A stretch of 64,000 nt of DNA from Microvirga pudoricolor (lineage in GTDB: Bacteria; Pseudomonadota; Alphaproteobacteria; Rhizobiales; Beijerinckiaceae), in NCBI RefSeq assembly GCF_016892705.1, contig NZ_JAFEMB010000002.1, positions 310,001 through 374,000 on the forward strand. Direction: 5' to 3'. The translations under genes were made by a program, and so were the position numbers. Below the pieces are notes generated by a model. That model did no database searches, was not told where the DNA came from, and saw only the letters and a program-made list of their open reading frames with translations. Shown piece by piece: positions 50,975 through 61,727 of the stretch (its first letter is position 1; each line of letters begins with the position of its first letter).

Positions 50975-52918
50975 TCAACCCATGACGGATGCGGGAGCGG
51001 CGTCGGGATTGCGGTTCGGCTGCAGCCTCCCCTCTTCCTCGGCCGTCCGCTTGAGGGTCTCGCGCGCCTCGTCGGCCTCCCTCTGGCGGTTCCACATGGC
51101 GGCATAGATGCCGCCTCGGGCCAGGAGCTCGCCATGGGTCCCGCGCTCGGCGATAAGGCCCTTGTCGAGCACGATGATCTCGTCCGCGCCGATGACGGTG
51201 GAGAGCCGATGGGCGATGACGAGGGTCGTGCGGCCCTGGCTCACCCGGTCGAGGGCGTTCTGGATCTCCTTCTCGGTGAAGGAATCGAGGGCGGAGGTCG
51301 CCTCGTCCAGCACGAGGATCGGCGGGCCTTTCAGGATGGTGCGGGCGATCGCGACCCGCTGCTTCTCGCCGCCCGACAGCTTCAGGCCGCGCTCGCCGAC
51401 GGGAGTCTCGTACCCCTCCGGCAACTGGCCGATGAATCGATCGATCTGCGCCAGACGAGCGGCCTCCTGGACCTCGTCCGGCGTGGCGTCCGCGCGGCCG
51501 TAGTGGACGTTGTAGCCGATGGTGTCGTTGAACAGGACGGTGTCCTGCGGCACCATGCCGATGGCTCCCCGCAGGGAGGCCTGCTGGACGCCAGCGATAT
51601 CCTGGCCGTCGATGAGGATCCGGCCCTGGGTTGGCTCATAGAACCGAAAGAGCAGGCGCGAGATGGTGGACTTCCCCGCCCCCGACGGTCCGACGATGGC
51701 CACCGTGTGCCCCGCGGGAACCTCGAAGGAAATGCCCTTCAGGATCGGCCGCTCGGGGATGTAGGCGAAGTGCACGTTCTCGAAGCGGACGGCGCCGTCC
51801 CGTACCTGAAGCGGCGTAGCGCCGGGCCGGTCCTGAATCTCCGGATTGCGCTCGAGGATGTCGAACATGTCGTCGATGTCGATCAGGGCCTGTTTGATCT
51901 CGCGATACAGCATGCCCATGAAGTTCAGCGGGATGTAGAGCTGGACCAGCATGGCGTTCACGAGCACGAAGCTGCCGATGGAGGCCCGACCCGCCTGGAT
52001 GTCCCGCACGGCGAGGATCATCACGAGCGTCATGCCGATGGTGAAGATCACCGCCTGGCCGGAGTTCAGCACCGCCAGCGACGTGTAGGTCTGCGTCGAG
52101 GCCTTCTCGTAGCGTTCCATGGAGCGGTCGTAACGGACCGCCTCCCTGGACTCCGAGCCGAAATACTTCACGGTTTCGTAGTTCAGCAGCGCGTCCACGG
52201 CCTTGGTGTTCGCCTCAGTGTCGGATTCGTTCATCTTCTGGCGGATGGAAATGCGCCACTGGGTCGCCTGATAGGTATAGCCCAGGTAGATCACGATCAT
52301 CGCCAGCACGACCGCCGAATAGAGCCAGTCGAATTCGTAGGCCAGCATCCCCAGGACCAGAACAAGCTCGAGAACCGTCGGGATGAGCGTGAGAACCACC
52401 AGGCGCGACAGCTCCTCGATGCCCTCGCGGCCGCGCTCCAGCACCCGCGTCAGGCCGCCGGTCTTGCGCTCCAGGTGGAAGCGCAGGGACAGCCGGTGCA
52501 TGTGCTCGAAGGTCTGGAGAGCCAATTGGCGCACGGCGTGCATGGCCACCTTGGCGAAGAGGCCGTCGCGCACCTGGGTCAGGAGAGCCATGACGATCCG
52601 GGTGGTGCCGTAGAGGATCGTGAGGAGGATCGGCGCCCGCCAGAGCCAGGACCCCGCCGTCGCGGCCTCCTCGGCGCCACCCGAGCCGTTGCCCGTTACC
52701 GCCACGAGGGCGTCCGTCGCCCATTTGAAGGTGAAGGGCATCGCGATGGTGACGAGCTTGGCGATGAGCAGCAGGCCGAAGGCCAGGAAAACCCGGCGCT
52801 GGAGGTCGGTTCGGCCATGGGGCCAAAGATAAGGCCAGAGCTTGTTGAGGGTCGGGACAAGGCCGGATGGCTTCGGGGCCGCAGGACGGGCCGAAGGGAC
52901 GGCGGACGAGGAGGACAT
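50975..52918 (-). CDS. ABC exporter, ATM1/HMT1 type (fused permease-ATPase)
   Basis: A 647-residue half-transporter. Six membrane helices span about residues 35-330, then the ATPase: Walker [10 protein letters not shown], signature [10 protein letters not shown], Walker [12 protein letters not shown], and H-R-L-S-T-V. The helical part has N-Y-E-T-V-K-Y-F, the ATM1-type motif linked to glutathione-bound iron-sulfur or metal export. ATG 52918 is favoured; a TTG six codons upstream is the alternative. Its neighbours suggest co-expression with psd-pssA by position only. It is not a type I secretion ATPase of the RTX class. Confidence 0.92.
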   Translation of the reverse strand: MSSSSAVPSARPAAPKPSGLVPTLNKLWPYLWPHGRTDLQRRVFLAFGLLLIAKLVTIAMPFTFKWATDALVAVTGNGSGGAEEAATAGSWLWRAPILLTILYGTTRIVMALLTQVRDGLFAKVAMHAVRQLALQTFEHMHRLSLRFHLERKTGGLTRVLERGREGIEELSRLVVLTLIPTVLELVLVLGMLAYEFDWLYSAVVLAMIVIYLGYTYQATQWRISIRQKMNESDTEANTKAVDALLNYETVKYFGSESREAVRYDRSMERYEKASTQTYTSLAVLNSGQAVIFTIGMTLVMILAVRDIQAGRASIGSFVLVNAMLVQLYIPLNFMGMLYREIKQALIDIDDMFDILERNPEIQDRPGATPLQVRDGAVRFENVHFAYIPERPILKGISFEVPAGHTVAIVGPSGAGKSTISRLLFRFYEPTQGRILIDGQDIAGVQQASLRGAIGMVPQDTVLFNDTIGYNVHYGRADATPDEVQEAARLAQIDRFIGQLPEGYETPVGERGLKLSGGEKQRVAIARTILKGPPILVLDEATSALDSFTEKEIQNALDRVSQGRTTLVIAHRLSTVIGADEIIVLDKGLIAERGTHGELLARGGIYAAMWNRQREADEARETLKRTAEEEGRLQPNRNPDAAPASVMG

Positions 52919-53013
52919 ACTTTGGAATCCGGTCAAACTAAGAACCGGATATATGGGATTTGCGGGCCGAATTCACCCTGCGCCGGACGGCGAGGCTGTT
53001 GATTCCGCACCCG

Positions 53014-54351
53014 CTAGTTCTGAACCTGGACGGCCTCGCCGTTGGGAAGGACGAAGACCTGCCCCGGATAAATCTTGTTCGGGTTCCGAATTTGGGTCTG
53101 GTTCGCTCCGAAGATCACCGTGTAGCGCACACCCTGGCCATAGATGCGCCGGCTGATTCGCCACAGGCTGTCCCCGCGCGACACGATGGCCGTATTGATG
53201 TCCGGGATCACGACGGTGGATTCCGCCGATGCCGTCTGATTGGTCGGCAAGGCTTGGGAAAGCGGTGTGGCGGTCGCGCTCTTCTCGCCCGGAGTCGGTT
53301 GACCAGCCACGCCAGCCGAAGGCGAGGAAGGCTGGGCGGAGGCCACCACGGGCGGCACGATGAACCCGACTTCGGCCCGGGACTTCACATTCCCGGAGAC
53401 GGGATCCACGTCGTCGAGCCGGATGCGGTAATCGCCGGGCTTCACGCCGCGACCGATGGCGAAGGATACCTTGCCGTCACCGCCTGCGCCGCCCGGCGCG
53501 ATGAAGGATTCGTTGAGATAGAGCCGAACCGTGGCTCCCGACGCGGCTTGGCCGGACACGAAGAGGCGGCCGCCCTCCTCGGCGTCCACGCTCACGATCT
53601 TGACCTCGGGCCGAGGGGCGTTGGCCTGGGCTGTCGCGGGCGCCGGATTCTGAGGCGCCGGGACCGGCTGGGCGATCACCGGGCCCGTGGGCTTCGTTTC
53701 GGGGGGCTCAGGGTTGGACAGGAGGACGGTGGGCTTGTCGGGAGCCGCAAGAGCCACGAGCGGACGGGCGTCGCCGCTGATGACCACCGTGACGTTCTCG
53801 CGGGAGCGCTGGCGGGTGCCGTCGGGCGCAATGGATTGCAGGACGATCTGGTGGGACCCGCGCGGCAGCGGGGGCGGCACGATGGCGAAGAGGCCGGACG
53901 CGTCCGCGACTCCGCGGGCGTGGACCTGGTCGTTGCGCAGGAGCTCGATGGTGGCGCCGGGCGCGGCCCGGCCGGCGATCACGCTATCCCCATCCTTCTC
54001 GACGCGAACCACGTCGAAGGACGGCACGACGGGACCCTCCGCCGGCTTCGCGGCCGCCTCCTTGGAGGGCGCAGCCCGGTCGGACGGCGTCGTCGCCGTG
54101 GCGGCCTGGGAGGTCTCGGGCTTTTGCGGCAATGGGGGCGCCGGCGTAGCGCTGGACACGGCCGGCGGCGTCGCGGACGCCTGGGGCTTCGCCGGGACCT
54201 GGCTCGGGGTCACGGCCTGGACTTCCTGGGCGGACTTTTCGCCGGGAGCGGTCCGGTCCCAGAGGAGCGCGCCCAGCAGGACCCCCACGACGGCCGTCGC
54301 GGCGACGCCGAGCATCACGTAGGTCCCTTTGACTTGTCCCTGACCGACCAT
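53014..54351 (-). CDS. LysM domain-containing envelope protein with Ig-like segments
   Basis: A 445-residue protein. An N-terminal membrane anchor (V-M-L-G-V-A-A-T-A-V-V-G-V-L) is followed by about 100 residues of Pro/Ala-rich linker, then repeated beta segments of the G-x-A-x-P-G-A-T-I-E-L type (Ig-like), and a C-terminal LysM of about 50 residues (V-S-R-G-D-S-L-W-R-I-S...G-Q-V-F-V-L-P). LysM binds peptidoglycan, so it probably links the inner membrane to the wall. The start at 54351 has AGGA just upstream. It is divergent from the LOG gene with 78 bases between. Confidence 0.9.
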   Translation of the reverse strand: MVGQGQVKGTYVMLGVAATAVVGVLLGALLWDRTAPGEKSAQEVQAVTPSQVPAKPQASATPPAVSSATPAPPLPQKPETSQAATATTPSDRAAPSKEAAAKPAEGPVVPSFDVVRVEKDGDSVIAGRAAPGATIELLRNDQVHARGVADASGLFAIVPPPLPRGSHQIVLQSIAPDGTRQRSRENVTVVISGDARPLVALAAPDKPTVLLSNPEPPETKPTGPVIAQPVPAPQNPAPATAQANAPRPEVKIVSVDAEEGGRLFVSGQAASGATVRLYLNESFIAPGGAGGDGKVSFAIGRGVKPGDYRIRLDDVDPVSGNVKSRAEVGFIVPPVVASAQPSSPSAGVAGQPTPGEKSATATPLSQALPTNQTASAESTVVIPDINTAIVSRGDSLWRISRRIYGQGVRYTVIFGANQTQIRNPNKIYPGQVFVLPNGEAVQVQN

Positions 54352-54429
54352 ATCCTGCCTCAACCCTGGCACTTTAGGCTATTAAAGCGGTTTATCTTTC
54401 AAAATGCTATGACCATAAGGGATTTAGTA

Positions 54430-55077
54430 ATGTTTTCTGATTCCGCGCGGGAATATCCGCGCCCTGCGAATGAAGCGATGTCTCCTATCAAGTCCATATG
54501 CGTGTATTGTGGCTCCGGCTTCGGCTCGGACCCGATTTTCAAGGAAAGCGCGGCGGCATTAGGACGCGCCATGGCCGAAGGAGGTATCAGCCTCGTCTAT
54601 GGCGGCGGCAATGTGGGCCTCATGGGCACGGTGGCTCGCTCGGTGCTGGACAACGGCGGCTACGTGACCGGCATCATCCCGGACTTCCTCAAGTCCCGGG
54701 AGAAGATGCTCGACGACGTCCAGGAGACCATCGTGGTCCCGGACATGCACACCCGCAAGCGCCTGATGTTCGACAAGGCCGACGCCTTCGTGGCTCTGCC
54801 CGGCGGTATCGGCACCCTGGAGGAGCTCGTCGAGCAGATGACCTGGTCTCAGCTCGGCCAGCACACCAAGCCCATCCTCATGCTCAGCATCCAGGGTTTC
54901 TGGAAGCCGTTGCTCGGCCTGCTCGCCCACATGCGCGAGCAGGGCTTCATCCGTGAGGGCCTGGAGCTGAATTATCTCGTGGCCGAGCAGACGAAGGACG
55001 TTCTTCCCATGCTGGAAGCTTACGCCCGGCGGGTCGGGATTGTGGAGAACGAGGAGCTCATCGAGGAGCGATTCTGA
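54430..55077 (+). CDS. LOG family protein (cytokinin-type nucleoside 5'-monophosphate phosphoribohydrolase)
   Basis: A Rossmann-like hydrolase that releases a base from a nucleoside monophosphate. V-Y-C-G-S-G, Y-G-G-G-N-V-G-L-M-G and the diagnostic L-P-G-G-I-G-T-L-E-E are all present. I list ATG 54430 (215 residues), which has AAGGGA about 8 bases upstream; the more conservative ATG 54478 gives 199 residues and starts right at the family N-terminus. Many bacterial LOG proteins act on AMP-like nucleotides. Confidence 0.92.
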   Translation: MFSDSAREYPRPANEAMSPIKSICVYCGSGFGSDPIFKESAAALGRAMAEGGISLVYGGGNVGLMGTVARSVLDNGGYVTGIIPDFLKSREKMLDDVQETIVVPDMHTRKRLMFDKADAFVALPGGIGTLEELVEQMTWSQLGQHTKPILMLSIQGFWKPLLGLLAHMREQGFIREGLELNYLVAEQTKDVLPMLEAYARRVGIVENEELIEERF

Positions 55078-55084
55078 GGTAGCC

Positions 55085-55504
55085 TCAGCCCGGCGGGACG
55101 TCCTCCGGCGGGTCCACGTGAAGAACCGTCAGCCGGTGCTCCCTGCCGTCGGGACCGACCCATGGGATCGATTGCCCTTGGCTCAGACCGATGAGGGCGG
55201 CCCCGATCGGCGTCAGGACCGAAATCCTGCCCTCGGCAATGTTCGCTTCCTCCGGATAGACCAGGGTCGCCGTTCGCTTGGCGCCGTCGTCGTAGACGAA
55301 AGCGACGCGGGAGTGCATGCGGACGACCCCTGGCCCGATCTTGCCGGCGGACTGCACCTTCGCGCGCTCGAGTTCGGACAGGAGGGCGTCCGCGACCTCG
55401 GGCATCCTGGTCTCGGCCGCCTGCGCGAGGCGCATCAGCTTGCTTCGTTCGGTTTCGGTGACGGTGATCTTGGGTAGTTTCGTGTCGTGCTTCGACAGGC
55501 TCAT
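55085..55504 (-). CDS. rnk: Nucleoside diphosphate kinase regulator Rnk-like (GreA/GreB C-terminal domain)
   Basis: A 139-residue protein. A short N-terminal helical part leads to the GreA/GreB-like beta domain with V-F-V-Y-D-D-G-A-K-R-T, L-V-Y-P-E-E-A-N and G-R-I-S-V-L-T-P-I-G-A-A-L-I-G-L, then W-x-G-P-D-G-R-E-H-R-L. Rnk binds RNA polymerase without the cleavage activity of GreA, because the coiled-coil tip is absent. Stop codons of this gene and the LOG gene are seven bases apart, convergent. Confidence 0.9.
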   Translation of the reverse strand: MSLSKHDTKLPKITVTETERSKLMRLAQAAETRMPEVADALLSELERAKVQSAGKIGPGVVRMHSRVAFVYDDGAKRTATLVYPEEANIAEGRISVLTPIGAALIGLSQGQSIPWVGPDGREHRLTVLHVDPPEDVPPG

Positions 55505-55833
55505 GACTCTCACCCGCATGGAAGATGGAAGACGCCGCGATCGCTCTGGATCGCCGGGCGGCAAGACGTATCGGCGGAGATGTGGAGCGGCCCCGAGCCC
55601 GGGACGCGATGTGCCGAGCTGGGGCCTACAGGCCCGCGATCCAGTGTCCCGCTCGGGACAGGCGCTTGGTTGTGAAAAGCTTCGACATGCCGCCATCTGG
55701 CCACGGGTGGACATCGCTGTCAACGGCCACGACCACCCCCAGGCGACGGACCTAAGACAGGGATTCTTTCATGAAATGGCGTGGCGGGAACGGCGTCAGC
55801 TTGTCGTGCTGGCAGACCGAAGCCGCGACACGT
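55505..55833. other. Intergenic region with two small hairpins
   Basis: About 330 bases before rnk and after the ilvA stop. It holds GGGCC-TACA-GGCCC at 55622-55635 and TGTCCCG-CT-CGGGACA at 55645-55660, both perfect dyads. No gene is supported; frames in this region are unconvincing. The second dyad is a possible regulator site or a stem in the rnk leader. Confidence 0.5.
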
Positions 55834-57348
55834 TCAGGCGCTCAGAAACATACGATAGGCCGGATTGTCGGTCTCCTCCTCGTAAGGATAGCCCAGATCA
55901 TCCATGCGTTCGGCGAAACGCGCACGGTCACTTTTCGGCACCTGAAGGCCGACGAGCACGCGGCCGTAATCGGCGCCGTGATTGCGGTAATGGAACAGAG
56001 TGATGTTCCACAGGGAACCGACGCCGTCGAGGAATTTCATAAGCGCGCCGGGCCGCTCCGGGAACTCGCAGCGCAGGATCACCTCGTCCTTCAGGGCCGG
56101 CGCCCGGCCGCCGACCATGTAGCGCACGTGCAGCTTCGCGGTCTCGTTGGCGCTGATGTCGAGAACCTCGTAGCCGAGCCCGGTCAGCGTTTCGATGACC
56201 TCCGGCTTTTCCCGGTGGGCATCGTTGAGTTTCATGCCGACGAACACGTGCGCATCCGTATTCTCGGCGTAGCGGTAGTTGAACTCCGTGATCGCCCTGT
56301 TGCCGAGCATCTGGATGAACCGGCGGTAGCTGCCGGGCTGTTCCGGGATCGTCACGCCGAGGAGAATCTCCCGCGCCTCGCCGATCTCGGCCCGCTCCGC
56401 CACGTGGCGCAGGCGGTCGAAATTCATGTTCGCGCCGCTGTTGACAGCGATCAGGGCGCCTGTCCGCTCCGGGCTGCGCGCCGCGTAGGCTTTCAGGCCC
56501 GCCAGCGCGAGAGCACCCGCTGGCTCGGCGATGACGCGCATGTCCTCGAAGATGTCCTTCACGGCGGCGCACATTTCGTCCGTATCCGCCGTCAGAACCT
56601 CGTCCAGCAGAGTGCGGCAAAGCGCAAAGGTTTCCTCGCCGGCCTGACGCACGGCGACGCCGTCCGCGAACAGGCCTACGCGATCAAGGATAACCCGTTC
56701 GCCCGCCGCCATGGCGGCCTTCATGGAGGCGGCATCCACCGGTTCGACACCGATGACCTTGGTCTCGGGCCGCAGGAATTTCACGTAGGAAGCCACCCCG
56801 GCCGCGAGCCCGCCGCCGCCGACCGGCACGAACACGGCCTCGATGGGGTCGGGATGCTGCTGCAACATCTCCATGCCGATCGTGCCCTGTCCGGCGATCA
56901 CGTCGGGATCATCGTAAGGGTGCACGAAGGTGAGGCCCCGTTCGCGTTCGAGCTCGCGGGCATGTTCGTAGGCCACGTCGAAGGTGTCGCCATGCAAAAC
57001 CACGTTGCCGCCCCAGTACCGCACCGCCTCGATCTTGATCGGCGGCGTGGTGACCGGCATCACGATGGTGGCCTCGATGCCGAGGCGTTTGGACGAGAGG
57101 GCCACGCCCTGCGCATGGTTGCCGGCCGAGGCGCAGATGACGCCCCTGGCGCGCGCCTCCTCGGACAGGCGGGCGATGCGGTTGTAGGCGCCGCGGATCT
57201 TGAACGAGAAGACGGGCTGCAGGTCCTCGCGCTTGACGAAGACCGGGCGGCCGAGACGCCCGCTCAGCCGCGCCATGGGATCGAGGGGCGTCTGCACCGC
57301 CACGTCGTAGACGCGGGCATCCAGGATCTTGCGAACGTAATCGATCAC
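55834..57348 (-). CDS. ilvA: Threonine ammonia-lyase (threonine dehydratase), biosynthetic type
   Basis: Deaminates threonine to 2-oxobutanoate, the first step of isoleucine synthesis. The 504 residues include the PLP lysine Lys50 in F-S-F-K-I-R-G-A-Y-N, S-A-G-N-H-A-Q-G, and the phosphate loop V-G-G-G-G-L-A. Residues about 330-504 are a tandem ACT-like regulatory part, as in feedback-inhibited IlvA. It lies 25 bases from the citramalate synthase gene, which makes 2-oxobutanoate by another route, so the two routes are co-located. Confidence 0.93.
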   Translation of the reverse strand: MIDYVRKILDARVYDVAVQTPLDPMARLSGRLGRPVFVKREDLQPVFSFKIRGAYNRIARLSEEARARGVICASAGNHAQGVALSSKRLGIEATIVMPVTTPPIKIEAVRYWGGNVVLHGDTFDVAYEHARELERERGLTFVHPYDDPDVIAGQGTIGMEMLQQHPDPIEAVFVPVGGGGLAAGVASYVKFLRPETKVIGVEPVDAASMKAAMAAGERVILDRVGLFADGVAVRQAGEETFALCRTLLDEVLTADTDEMCAAVKDIFEDMRVIAEPAGALALAGLKAYAARSPERTGALIAVNSGANMNFDRLRHVAERAEIGEAREILLGVTIPEQPGSYRRFIQMLGNRAITEFNYRYAENTDAHVFVGMKLNDAHREKPEVIETLTGLGYEVLDISANETAKLHVRYMVGGRAPALKDEVILRCEFPERPGALMKFLDGVGSLWNITLFHYRNHGADYGRVLVGLQVPKSDRARFAERMDDLGYPYEEETDNPAYRMFLSA

Positions 57349-57373
57349 GCGGGAACCTCGTCGGGCGGGAGCG

Positions 57374-58972
57374 CTAGAGCACCGCGCCGCTCTTCAGGAG
57401 CTTGTAGGTCATCGAGTCGGTCAGGGCCTGGAACGACGCGTCGATGATGTTGGCGGAGACCCCGATGGTGGTCCAGCGCTCGCCGGACTTGTCGGCGAAC
57501 TCTATGAGGACCCGCGTCACCGCGTCCGATCCGCCTTGGTAGATGCGCACCTTGTAGTCGATGAGCACCAAGTCCTGGATCAGGTCCTGGTACTGGCCGA
57601 GGTCCTTGCGCAGAGCGAGGTCGAGGGCGTTGACGGGCCCGTTGCCCTCCGCGGCGGAGATCAGGATCTCGTCGCCCACCTTGACCTTCACGATGGCTTC
57701 CGAGGCCGTGACGAGTTCGCCCGCCGCATTGAAGCGGCGCTCCACGTTCACGGAGAAGCGTTCGATCTCGAAGAAGGCAGGAACCTCGCCGAGCATGCGC
57801 TTCACGAGCACGTAGAACGAGGCGTCGGCGCCTTCGAATGCGAAGCCCTCGGATTCCTTGCGCTTCACCTCTTCGAGCAGGCGCCCGATGCGCGGATCGT
57901 CCTTGCGCAGCTCGAAACCGAGACGCTTGAGCTCCGACAGCACGTTCGAGCGCCCGCCCTGGTCCGACACCAGCACCTTTCGGGCATTGCCGACGGTGTC
58001 GGGCTCCACATGCTCGTAGGTTCGCGGATCCTTCAGCACGGCGGAGGCATGGATGCCGGCCTTGGTGGCGAAGGCGCTCGCACCCACGAACGGCGCATGG
58101 CGGTTGGGCTGGCGGTTGAGGATCTCGTCCACCTGCCGCGACACGTGAGTGAGCTGGCCCAACGCCTCGTCGGACACGCCGGTCTGGAAGCGAGCCGCGT
58201 AGCCGTCCTTCAGTTTGAGGGCGCCGATGAGCGTCACGAGGTTAGCGTTGCCGCAGCGCTCGCCGAGGCCATTCAGCGTGCCCTGGATCTGGCGCGCCCC
58301 CGCTTCCACGGCCGCCAACGAGTTGGCGACGGCGCAACCGCAATCGTCATGGGCGTGGATGCTGAGGTGGTCGCCCGGCACATGCCGCGCGACCTCGCCG
58401 ACGATGGCCGCGACCTCGTGGGGCAGCGTGCCGCCATTGGTGTCGCAGAGCACGACCCAGCGCGCGCCGGCCTCATGGGCCGCGCGGGCGCAGGCCAAGG
58501 CATAGTCCGGGTTCGCCTTGTAGCCGTCGAAGAAATGCTCGCAATCGACGGCGACCTCGCGCCCCCTCGCGCGGGCGGCCTCGACGCTCTCGCGGATGCC
58601 CTGGATGTTCTCGTCGAGGCCGATCTCCAGCGCGACGTGAACGTGATAATCCCACGCCTTGGCCACGAAGCAGATCGCATCCGCCTCGGCGTCCAACAGG
58701 GCCGCGATGCCGGGATCGTTGGACACCGATCGCCCTGCCCGCTTCGTCATGCCGAAGGCCGTGAAACGGGCGTTGCGGGTGCGCTTCTCCTTGAAGAATT
58801 CGGTATCCATCGGGTTCGCGCCGGGATAGCCGCCCTCCACGTAATCGACCCCGAGATCGTCCAGAAGGCCTGCGATGGCGCGCTTGTCCTCGAGGGAGAA
58901 ATCGATGCCCGTCGTCTGCGCGCCGTCGCGCAGGGTCGTGTCGAAGAGATAGACGCGCTCCGGGCTCGTCAT
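57374..58972 (-). CDS. cimA: (R)-citramalate synthase
   Basis: Condenses pyruvate and acetyl-CoA to citramalate, leading to 2-oxobutanoate and isoleucine. The 532-residue length, F-D-T-T-L-R-D-G-A-Q-T-T-G, L-C-D-T-N-G-G and H-A-H-D-D-C-G are the HMGL-like barrel and metal motifs. The C-terminal domain resembles the LeuA regulatory dimer domain. The start at 58972 overlaps the GNAT stop by four bases. Close relatives include 2-isopropylmalate and homocitrate synthases; the length and the motif after D-G-A-Q favour CimA. Confidence 0.9.
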   Translation of the reverse strand: MTSPERVYLFDTTLRDGAQTTGIDFSLEDKRAIAGLLDDLGVDYVEGGYPGANPMDTEFFKEKRTRNARFTAFGMTKRAGRSVSNDPGIAALLDAEADAICFVAKAWDYHVHVALEIGLDENIQGIRESVEAARARGREVAVDCEHFFDGYKANPDYALACARAAHEAGARWVVLCDTNGGTLPHEVAAIVGEVARHVPGDHLSIHAHDDCGCAVANSLAAVEAGARQIQGTLNGLGERCGNANLVTLIGALKLKDGYAARFQTGVSDEALGQLTHVSRQVDEILNRQPNRHAPFVGASAFATKAGIHASAVLKDPRTYEHVEPDTVGNARKVLVSDQGGRSNVLSELKRLGFELRKDDPRIGRLLEEVKRKESEGFAFEGADASFYVLVKRMLGEVPAFFEIERFSVNVERRFNAAGELVTASEAIVKVKVGDEILISAAEGNGPVNALDLALRKDLGQYQDLIQDLVLIDYKVRIYQGGSDAVTRVLIEFADKSGERWTTIGVSANIIDASFQALTDSMTYKLLKSGAVL

Positions 58973-59475
58973 GACAGGGTCCTGTCGGCCGCTTCCTCGA
59001 AGCGCTTTTCCATGGTGGTGTTCGCGAGCCATTCGTCGCCGAGGGAGACCGTGTTGCGGCGCTGGGGCACGAAACCGCGCTTCTCGAAGAACGGCCGCGC
59101 CGTATCGCTGGCGTCCACGCTCAGGCGCTTGGCGCCCCGGGCGCGGGCGAGCTTCTCGATCGCGTCGTAGAGCATGGCTCCGGCCCCCTGCCCGGCCGCC
59201 GCCGGGTGGACGTAGAGCAGGTCGACATGCTCGTTGTCCTTGAGCGAGATGAACCCGACCGGCGAGCCCTCCAGGGTAGCGAGAAGGGTCAGGTTCTCGG
59301 CGAGGCGGCGCGGAAAGCTGTCGTCATCGGCCATCTCCACCCAGGCCTCCCGCTGCGCCTCGCTGTAATCCTCCTCGGTCAGCTCCATCACGCTGGCCTG
59401 GTAGATGTCCGCCAGCGTCCCGGAATCCTCCGGTAGGAACGGGCGAAGGCCGGGCTTCGGCATGGATTGTCCCAT
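58969..59475 (-). CDS. GNAT family N-acetyltransferase
   Basis: A 168-residue acetyl-CoA-dependent transferase fold. L-L-Y-V-H-P-A-A-A-G-Q-G-A-G is motif A with the pyrophosphate loop, and A-R-P-F-F-E-K-R-G-F is motif B. It is coupled by a four-base overlap to cimA. Starts at 59475 or 59463 are possible. The acceptor is unknown. Confidence 0.9.
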   Translation of the reverse strand: MGQSMPKPGLRPFLPEDSGTLADIYQASVMELTEEDYSEAQREAWVEMADDDSFPRRLAENLTLLATLEGSPVGFISLKDNEHVDLLYVHPAAAGQGAGAMLYDAIEKLARARGAKRLSVDASDTARPFFEKRGFVPQRRNTVSLGDEWLANTTMEKRFEEAADRTLS

Positions 59476-59506
59476 CAGCAATGCGCCTTTCCGGTAGTTT
59501 GCCGCT

Positions 59507-59586
59507 CGTCATGGCCGGCCTTGAGCCGGGCACCCACGTCTTGCGACGTGGACCCGTGGGTGGCCGGGTCAAGCCCGGCCATGACG
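59507..59586. repeat. Long imperfect palindrome, REP-like intergenic element
   Basis: Two 32-base arms (59507-59538 and 59555-59586) are inverted copies with about three mismatches, separated by 16 bases holding a further ACGT...ACGT dyad. The core CGTCATGGCCGG...TTGA is familiar from repeated palindromic elements in Rhizobiales genomes (from memory). It lies between cysS and the GNAT gene and may fold as a long RNA hairpin that stops cysS transcription. Only one copy is in this window. Confidence 0.7.
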
Positions 59587-59605
59587 ACGAGAGATGTCGA
59601 ACACG

Positions 59606-61072
<1,467 letters not shown>

Positions 61073-61375
61073 GAAACCAAAATCCCTTGAGGCCGCAGGC
61101 CGGAGGGTGGTTTCGATCCGTGTGATGAGAACGAGACGGCTCCAGCCAGCGGTGCGCTAGCTGCAAATAATCCCGGAAATGCGGATCGTTGCCGTGGTCA
61201 TGGGAAAATCAATGCCGCCTCGCCCCGTTTTCGTCAAGGTTTCAGGCGGCAAGGCCTTGCATTTTTTCGAAGAGTGCAGTGCAACGGCCTGGCTTCCTCC
61301 GCGTTAGAGCTTTGTTCATCGGCGTCTGCCACATTTGTGGCAAACGCGTACCAGTATCCCAAGAGGTCTCTTCCC
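61073..61375. other. Divergent region between cysS and a small exported protein
   Basis: About 300 bases with no gene. A TGCCAC-ATTT-GTGGCA hairpin is at 61327-61342, about 35 bases before the next start. Promoters for both directions should lie here; none is clear by eye. Confidence 0.5.
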
Positions 61376-61699
61376 ATGCGTCGCGCACTTGCCGTTTTCG
61401 GTCTCTGTGCCTCCCTGTCCGCCGCGGCAGCAACGATGGCGCTCCTTCCGAACGCGAGCGAGGCCTCCGCCACCCAGGCCACCTTCCTGGTTCCGGCCCA
61501 TGACGGCTACGGGGTCGCCGAATGTCTGACCTCCGGCTCGGATTGCGGCCATGTGGTGGCCAATACCTGGTGCGAGGCGCAAGGATACGCCCGGGCGGTC
61601 TCGTTCCGCCAGACGGACGGCGCGGAGGCCACCGGCTCGATCCAGAAGGCCGCCCTGGCGCCCAAGCATGCGCCGATCGAGATCACCTGCTCCAACTGA
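61376..61699 (+). CDS. Small secreted protein with four cysteines, unknown function
   Basis: A 107-residue protein. A signal peptide (M-R-R-A-L-A-V-F-G-L-C-A-S-L-S-A-A-A) is followed by a short mature part with cysteines in E-C-L-T-S-G-S-D-C-G-H, T-W-C-E-A-Q-G-Y and I-T-C-S-N. These four could form two disulfides in the periplasm. The start at 61376 begins the signal peptide cleanly. Not assigned to a family I recognise. Confidence 0.75.
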   Translation: MRRALAVFGLCASLSAAAATMALLPNASEASATQATFLVPAHDGYGVAECLTSGSDCGHVVANTWCEAQGYARAVSFRQTDGAEATGSIQKAALAPKHAPIEITCSN

Positions 61700-61727
61700 A
61701 CCCTCGCTCGACACAGGAATCCGAGCC

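Noticed and set aside
50975-52918. ABC exporter as the missing type I secretion ATPase for the RTX protein
   Set aside because: Its membrane domain has ATM1-type motifs (N-Y-E-T-V-K-Y-F), it lacks the C39-like N-terminal domain, and no fusion or outer-membrane partner is nearby.
51134-53002. Plus-strand open frame of 622 codons over the ABC exporter
   Set aside because: Antisense shadow of a gene with complete ABC motifs; sequence is charged and low-complexity.
55771-57447. Plus-strand open frame of 558 codons over ilvA
   Set aside because: Antisense shadow; ilvA has all PLP motifs in the minus-strand frame.
59507-59586. CRISPR repeat
   Set aside because: A single palindrome, not a spaced array of direct repeats, and no cas genes are in the window.
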